A stretch of DNA of 17,821 bases from an uncultured bacterium. GTDB taxonomy: Bacteria > Patescibacteriota > Minisyncoccia > Phycocordibacterales > UBA9973. The stretch covers positions 1 through 17,821 of the forward strand of contig CAIQBF010000075.1 of the NCBI GenBank assembly GCA_903869975.1, written 5' to 3'. A model generated the notes under the pieces. That model did no database searches and had not been told where the DNA came from. It worked only from the letters and a program-made list of their open reading frames with translations. Positions within the stretch are counted from its first letter, which is position 1, and every line of letters starts with the position of its first letter. Below are positions 15,092 through 17,821 of this stretch, piece after piece. A program made the translations under genes and the position numbers.

Positions 15092-16015
15092 CTAGTCTTC
15101 TTCGTCTTCTTTTTCCTCAGATTCGTTTCCTTGTTTTGTCGGGAGTTCTTCTCGGTTGAGATCCTTGAGGCTAAACGGGAGCGGCTTCTCTTCAGGCCCT
15201 GGAGGTACTGCCCCTGGGGGAAGAGTGGGTCGCTGGGCGGGTGTTGGCTGGGGTGTTTCGAGCGCGGTGTCTCCAATGAATGGCGGAAGTGGGGCGTGTA
15301 TCGGTGAGTGAGGCGCTGTAGGGTGAATTTCGGTTTTGAAAAGATTCAGGCTTGTTGGTGATATTGGGGGTACGACAGTTCCCGGCTCACGCTTTTCGTG
15401 TAGTGGTTGCGTTATTGTGCTATCCCAAACGAACGGCGGGACAGATGGAGGCACTATTGTGTCGATCGAGCGTATCGCCGGTGCCTCTGGGGTGCTTCCA
15501 ATGATTGGCATTTTTGAGATTGAATCCTCAGGGACCCTCTCTTCCCGCATCGATGGCATTGCTGGAATGTCGATTGGGCGAAGGGAGTCTTGGGTAGCGG
15601 GTGCTGTCGCGAGTGGGGTTGCTGGAGTGATTCGTACTGGGGCGATTTTGTTTGAAAAATGGAACGGAGGAACAACTGTTGAATGTTTTGGATGTGTTCC
15701 AGGGTTCTTGTGATGAGCAGTGTCTTTTCTTGGTGCTGGAGCTTCGTGAGTGATTTCAGGCTTGGTTGCTGATACCGGGGACGGTGTCGATTCAGTATTT
15801 CCAGCGAGAGCCATTGCTCCGCCTACAATAGCGCTCGTAATTGCTGCACTATCGAGCACCGCTAGATAGTCAGGGTAATCTTCACCTCTTCGTGCGAGTT
15901 CAGCATCGATGGCGGCAAGCTCAGCTTCCGCCTCTCTTTGAGCGGCTAGTGCTTCAGCGAGTCCGAGGGCGACTTTTTTATGCTCTATCGTAGGTGGTGT
16001 TTCAGGTTTAAACAT
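15092..16015 (-). CDS. 307-aa Pro-rich protein with helical N-terminus and acidic tail; unknown function
   Basis: I do not recognise this family. Residues 1-50 form an Ala/Glu-rich helix (EALAAQREAEAELAAIDAELARR). Residues 56-74 are a short Ala/Gly hydrophobic patch (AAITSAIVGGAMALAG), a possible single membrane segment. The remaining 220 residues are rich in Pro, Thr and Ser with recurring VPP, TPA and IP units. They include three similar VVPP/IVPP-phi-x-F/P blocks and are probably extended and disordered. The C-terminus is acidic (NESEEKEDEED). There is no signal peptide; if membrane-inserted, the Pro-rich part would lie on the opposite side from the helix. It has the strongest promoter in the window (TTGACT, 18 nt, TATAAT), so high expression is likely. 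It is divergent from the LysM-M23 gene. Confidence 0.75.
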   Translation of the reverse strand: MFKPETPPTIEHKKVALGLAEALAAQREAEAELAAIDAELARRGEDYPDYLAVLDSAAITSAIVGGAMALAGNTESTPSPVSATKPEITHEAPAPRKDTAHHKNPGTHPKHSTVVPPFHFSNKIAPVRITPATPLATAPATQDSLRPIDIPAMPSMREERVPEDSISKMPIIGSTPEAPAIRSIDTIVPPSVPPFVWDSTITQPLHEKREPGTVVPPISPTSLNLFKTEIHPTAPHSPIHAPLPPFIGDTALETPQPTPAQRPTLPPGAVPPGPEEKPLPFSLKDLNREELPTKQGNESEEKEDEED

Positions 16016-16025
16016 GAGTTTATAT

Positions 16026-16055
16026 ATTATACAACAAATATATACAGATAGTCAA
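16026..16055 (-). promoter_or_regulatory. Strong promoter of the 307-aa protein gene
   Basis: The -35 is TTGACT (16050-16055), the spacer is 18 nt, and the -10 is a consensus TATAAT (16026-16031), ending 10 nt before the ATG. The predicted leader is at most a few nucleotides, and no Shine-Dalgarno sequence is present. Confidence 0.7.
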
Positions 16056-16081
16056 TAGTGTGTCTTGGTGTAAAAACACGG

Positions 16082-16110
16082 TTGACTCTCCTTCCCTGCC
16101 GAGCTAGCAT
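16082..16110 (+). promoter_or_regulatory. Candidate promoter for the LysM-M23 gene
   Basis: The -35 is TTGACT (16082-16087), the spacer is 17 nt, and the -10 is TAGCAT (16105-16110). It would give a leader of about 240 nt. A second candidate is TATACT at 16243-16248, which lacks a -35 but would give a leader of about 105 nt. Confidence 0.45.
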
Positions 16111-16320
16111 TTTAAGGCAGGTATATACATATATAGTATAGTACGCTTGCTTCCGAATGGCTATTGTTCAATAAGGCTTTGATTTTAAAGGCTTTTGAGG
16201 ACCTCCCGCATGATCGTAACGGCACGAATCTGAGTTAAACCTTATACTGTAAGCGTTTTTTCAACACTCAGTCTTCGCGTCCACCCCTTTTGCTTTTATA
16301 GAACCCTCACATAAACGATA

Positions 16321-16353
16321 TCCACCTTGCAAAATAAAGGTTTTGCAGGTGGA
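16321..16353 (+). promoter_or_regulatory. Hairpin sequestering the Shine-Dalgarno of the LysM-M23 gene
   Basis: Left arm 16321-16334 pairs with right arm 16341-16353 over 13 bp with one bulged T and a 6-nt loop (TAAAGG). The right arm contains AGGTGGA (16347-16353), a Shine-Dalgarno-like sequence 7 nt before the ATG at 16361. The adjacent GGAAGGA partly remains outside the stem but lies very close to the ATG. The geometry suggests translation control by structure opening, as in an RNA thermometer or ligand- or protein-controlled leader. Confidence 0.7.
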
Positions 16354-16360
16354 AGGACAT

Positions 16361-17524
16361 ATGACTCGAAGTAGTGCTGTATACCAGCTTGCGGTTATTG
16401 CTGTGGTTTCTGCTTTTTTTGGCATACCGCTCATAACTAATGCGGCGACTACTGACGTTTTAAATTCTCAAAAAATGTCCCTTGCTATGGGTTCAAATAT
16501 TGGCCCCGGCGTGCTTTCTGGTGACGTAAAATCGGAGGCGCTTACTAGTGCTGTTGTTATTTCAAACGACGAGGCGCTCACTCCAAGCATGGGTCCTGTT
16601 GGGAACGCCAATGATGTTGAGGAGTTCCCAGATGTTTCGGGAGGTATTACGTTTTATACAGTACGGGCTGGCGACTCGGTTGGGTCTGTTGCAACTATGT
16701 TTGGACTGACTAAAGCAACAGTTCTTTCAGCTAACCCGAATATTAAGGGAGGCAAGCTTCAGCTTGGGGACACACTCGTTATCCTTCCGACCAGCGGAGT
16801 TTCTCATACGATTGCTAAAGGAGATACGGTTAAGTCCATTGCCAAGGCTTATAAAGTTGATCCGCAGGACGTCGTTTTCTATAACAACCTTTCGTCAGAT
16901 ACAATTTTGAATCCTGGTGATGTGCTCATGATTCCAGACGGAGCTCATGACAATGCCCCCGCTGCGACGGTCCCGGTAAAGACCACGAAGCCATCGGTGA
17001 AGCCTGGCATCAAAAATTCCGGAAGTACGAATGTTCCGATGACTAAGGATGGTTTGTATACGACAAACAAGAATGGTCCGAGCACTATGCCGATCACCGT
17101 ACACCCTCTCAAGCTTGAAACAAAAGCTGATCTCGGTACAAAACTTTTACGTCCGATTGCCGTCAACGTTGGTCGTGTGTCTCAAGGATTACACGGAAAA
17201 CCTCGAACTGCCGTTGATCTTGCGGCACCGCTCGGTACTCCCGTACGAGCTGTTGCTGATGGAACAGTCCTGCTTGCGATAACTGGTGGGTATAATGATG
17301 GTTTCGGAAATTACGTTATTTTGCTTTCTACGGTAGATGGATTCAAAGTGCAGTCTATCTATGCACATCTTTCAAAGGTATCAGTGGTAGCTGGACAGCA
17401 GGTGTCTCGCGGTGACGTTCTCGGTAGTGTTGGACGAACGGGCGATGCGACTGGGTATCACTTGCATGTCGATATTCGCGGAGCAAAAAATCCGTTTGCT
17501 GATCCTTCATATACGGGAGAATAA
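16361..17524 (+). CDS. LysM-LysM-M23 cell-wall hydrolase
   Basis: The product is 387 aa from the ATG at 16361, chosen over a TTG at 16343 because AGGTGGA sits 7 nt upstream. An N-terminal hydrophobic segment (about 9-27) followed by NAA is a signal peptide or anchor. Two LysM peptidoglycan-binding domains lie at about 96-143 (YTVRAGDSVGSVATMF) and 147-193 (HTIAKGDTVKSIAKAY). A Pro/Ser/Thr-Lys linker follows, then an M23 (lysostaphin/LytM-like) metallopeptidase domain at about 268-383. Zinc-site residues are H278 with D286, H336 in YAHLS, and H367/H369 in GYHLHVDI. The first His lies eight residues before the Asp instead of the usual four (HxGxD), through a local insertion (HGKPRTAVD). If active, it would cut peptide cross-links outside the membrane for growth or division; an EnvC-like activator role is the alternative. 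It ends in its own terminator. Confidence 0.92.
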   Translation: MTRSSAVYQLAVIAVVSAFFGIPLITNAATTDVLNSQKMSLAMGSNIGPGVLSGDVKSEALTSAVVISNDEALTPSMGPVGNANDVEEFPDVSGGITFYTVRAGDSVGSVATMFGLTKATVLSANPNIKGGKLQLGDTLVILPTSGVSHTIAKGDTVKSIAKAYKVDPQDVVFYNNLSSDTILNPGDVLMIPDGAHDNAPAATVPVKTTKPSVKPGIKNSGSTNVPMTKDGLYTTNKNGPSTMPITVHPLKLETKADLGTKLLRPIAVNVGRVSQGLHGKPRTAVDLAAPLGTPVRAVADGTVLLAITGGYNDGFGNYVILLSTVDGFKVQSIYAHLSKVSVVAGQQVSRGDVLGSVGRTGDATGYHLHVDIRGAKNPFADPSYTGE

Positions 17525-17547
17525 TTTTTTATTGACCAATCGATCTG

Positions 17548-17572
17548 ATCCGCGCTTGATGCGCGGATTTTT
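17548..17572 (+). terminator. Rho-independent terminator of the LysM-M23 gene
   Basis: An 8-bp GC-rich stem (17548-17555 with 17561-17568) with a 5-nt loop is followed by a run of T. It begins 24 nt after the stop codon. The minus-strand ComM-like gene ends 2 nt beyond it; the opposite strand lacks a T-tract directly after the stem. Confidence 0.9.
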
Positions 17573-17573
17573 A

Positions 17574-17821
17574 TTATGCGAGGGTGTCGAGTTCTGGTCG
17601 GTATCGGATTGCTTCGAGTACGTGACCCGGGGTGATATTGTCACTTTCGTCGAGGTCTGCAATCGTGCGTGCTAGTTTTTGCGTACGATGATATGCACGG
17701 ACGGAGAGCCCGAGGCGAAGAGCACTTTCGTTTAGAATTTTTTCAGCCTCAGTGCTGAGTGCGGCGAGTCTTGGCAGTAGTTTTGCGGGGAGTTCCCCTG
17801 TAAGTTTTAACGGAAGATTGA
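17574..17821 (-). CDS. comM: ComM/YifB-like Mg-chelatase-family AAA protein, C-terminal part
   Basis: Only the last 81 residues are in the window; the gene continues beyond the right edge. The visible part is the Mg-chelatase C-terminal helical domain: LGLSVRAYHRTQKLARTIADL followed by HVLEAIRYRP, the conserved ending of ComM/YifB proteins (arginine-rich helices and an I-x-x-A-hydrophobic-x-Y-R-P tail). ComM is an AAA+ helicase that promotes branch migration during integration of incoming DNA in natural transformation. Competence and type IV pili are common in CPR, which fits. It converges on the LysM-M23 gene, with the stop 2 nt past that gene's terminator. The ATPase motifs lie outside the window, so activity cannot be judged. 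Confidence 0.9.
   Translation of the reverse strand, partial: NLPLKLTGELPAKLLPRLAALSTEAEKILNESALRLGLSVRAYHRTQKLARTIADLDESDNITPGHVLEAIRYRPELDTLA

Larger units (their letters stand above)
16016..16360. other. 345-bp divergent intergenic region
   Basis: This is the only gene-free stretch longer than 300 bases. It holds the minus promoter for the 307-aa gene, a candidate plus promoter (16082-16110) and an AT-rich TATATA block around 16121-16141. A possible 7-codon open frame with a GAGGA upstream lies at 16210-16233, a further TATACT box at 16243-16248, and the SD-sequestering hairpin at 16321-16353. I see no tRNA, 5S, RNase P or tmRNA signature. A structured leader RNA is possible, since computational RNA motifs upstream of lysM genes have been reported in other bacteria (for example lysM-TM7), but I cannot test for a match. 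Confidence 0.6.

Noticed and set aside
16243..16260. TATACT followed by GCG and T6 as a terminator
   Set aside because: Only a 4-bp stem (CTTA/TAAG) precedes the T-run; more likely part of the leader or a -10 box.
16016..16360. tRNA or other known RNA gene in the divergent intergenic region
   Set aside because: No cloverleaf, T-loop (GTTCRA) in context, or signatures of RNase P, SRP, tmRNA or 5S were seen.

Overview
The window looks like part of a Candidatus Patescibacteria (CPR) chromosome, probably the Parcubacteria side. This is inferred from the protein types: a VirB6-like channel protein beside small and large exported proteins I associate with CPR secretion loci, and many large secreted or membrane-anchored proteins with low-complexity linkers. 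TGA is used as a stop codon (rsmA ends with it), so the code-25 CPR lineages (Gracilibacteria, Absconditabacteria) are unlikely. No rRNA, tRNA, CRISPR array or insertion sequence was seen.

Layout. Positions 1-6387 (minus strand) hold a run of export-related genes. In transcription order they are a membrane-anchored IPT/TIG protein, a small Cys-rich secreted protein, a membrane protein with a thrombospondin-type-3-like calcium loop, a 918-aa exported protein, and a VirB6/TrbL-like polytopic membrane protein that runs off the left edge. Positions 6401-9313 hold two housekeeping genes, rsmA (16S rRNA dimethyladenosine transferase) and a UvrD/PcrA-type helicase. They are separated by a compact 126-nt element with a perfect 29-bp inverted repeat. 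Positions 9400-16015 hold four unrecognised genes on the minus strand: three large proteins sharing a plan of charged helical N-terminus, short Ala/Gly hydrophobic patch and long low-complexity tail, plus one small secreted protein. A 345-bp divergent intergenic region follows. Then comes the only complete plus-strand gene, a LysM-LysM-M23 cell-wall hydrolase, whose Shine-Dalgarno sequence sits in a strong hairpin. The window ends in the C-terminus of a ComM-like AAA protein.

The most striking general signal is in gene starts. Nine of eleven minus-strand genes have a -10-like hexamer (TATACT, TATAAT, GATAAT and similar) ending only 7-11 nt before the start codon, with no Shine-Dalgarno sequence, as expected for leaderless or nearly leaderless mRNAs. 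The LysM-M23 gene is the opposite: a long leader and a clear but occluded ribosome-binding site.

Functionally, the window is dominated by envelope and secretion genes. The best candidate for an undescribed system is the VirB6-like locus with its set of exported partners. The three large patch-and-tail proteins near the cell-wall hydrolase come second.
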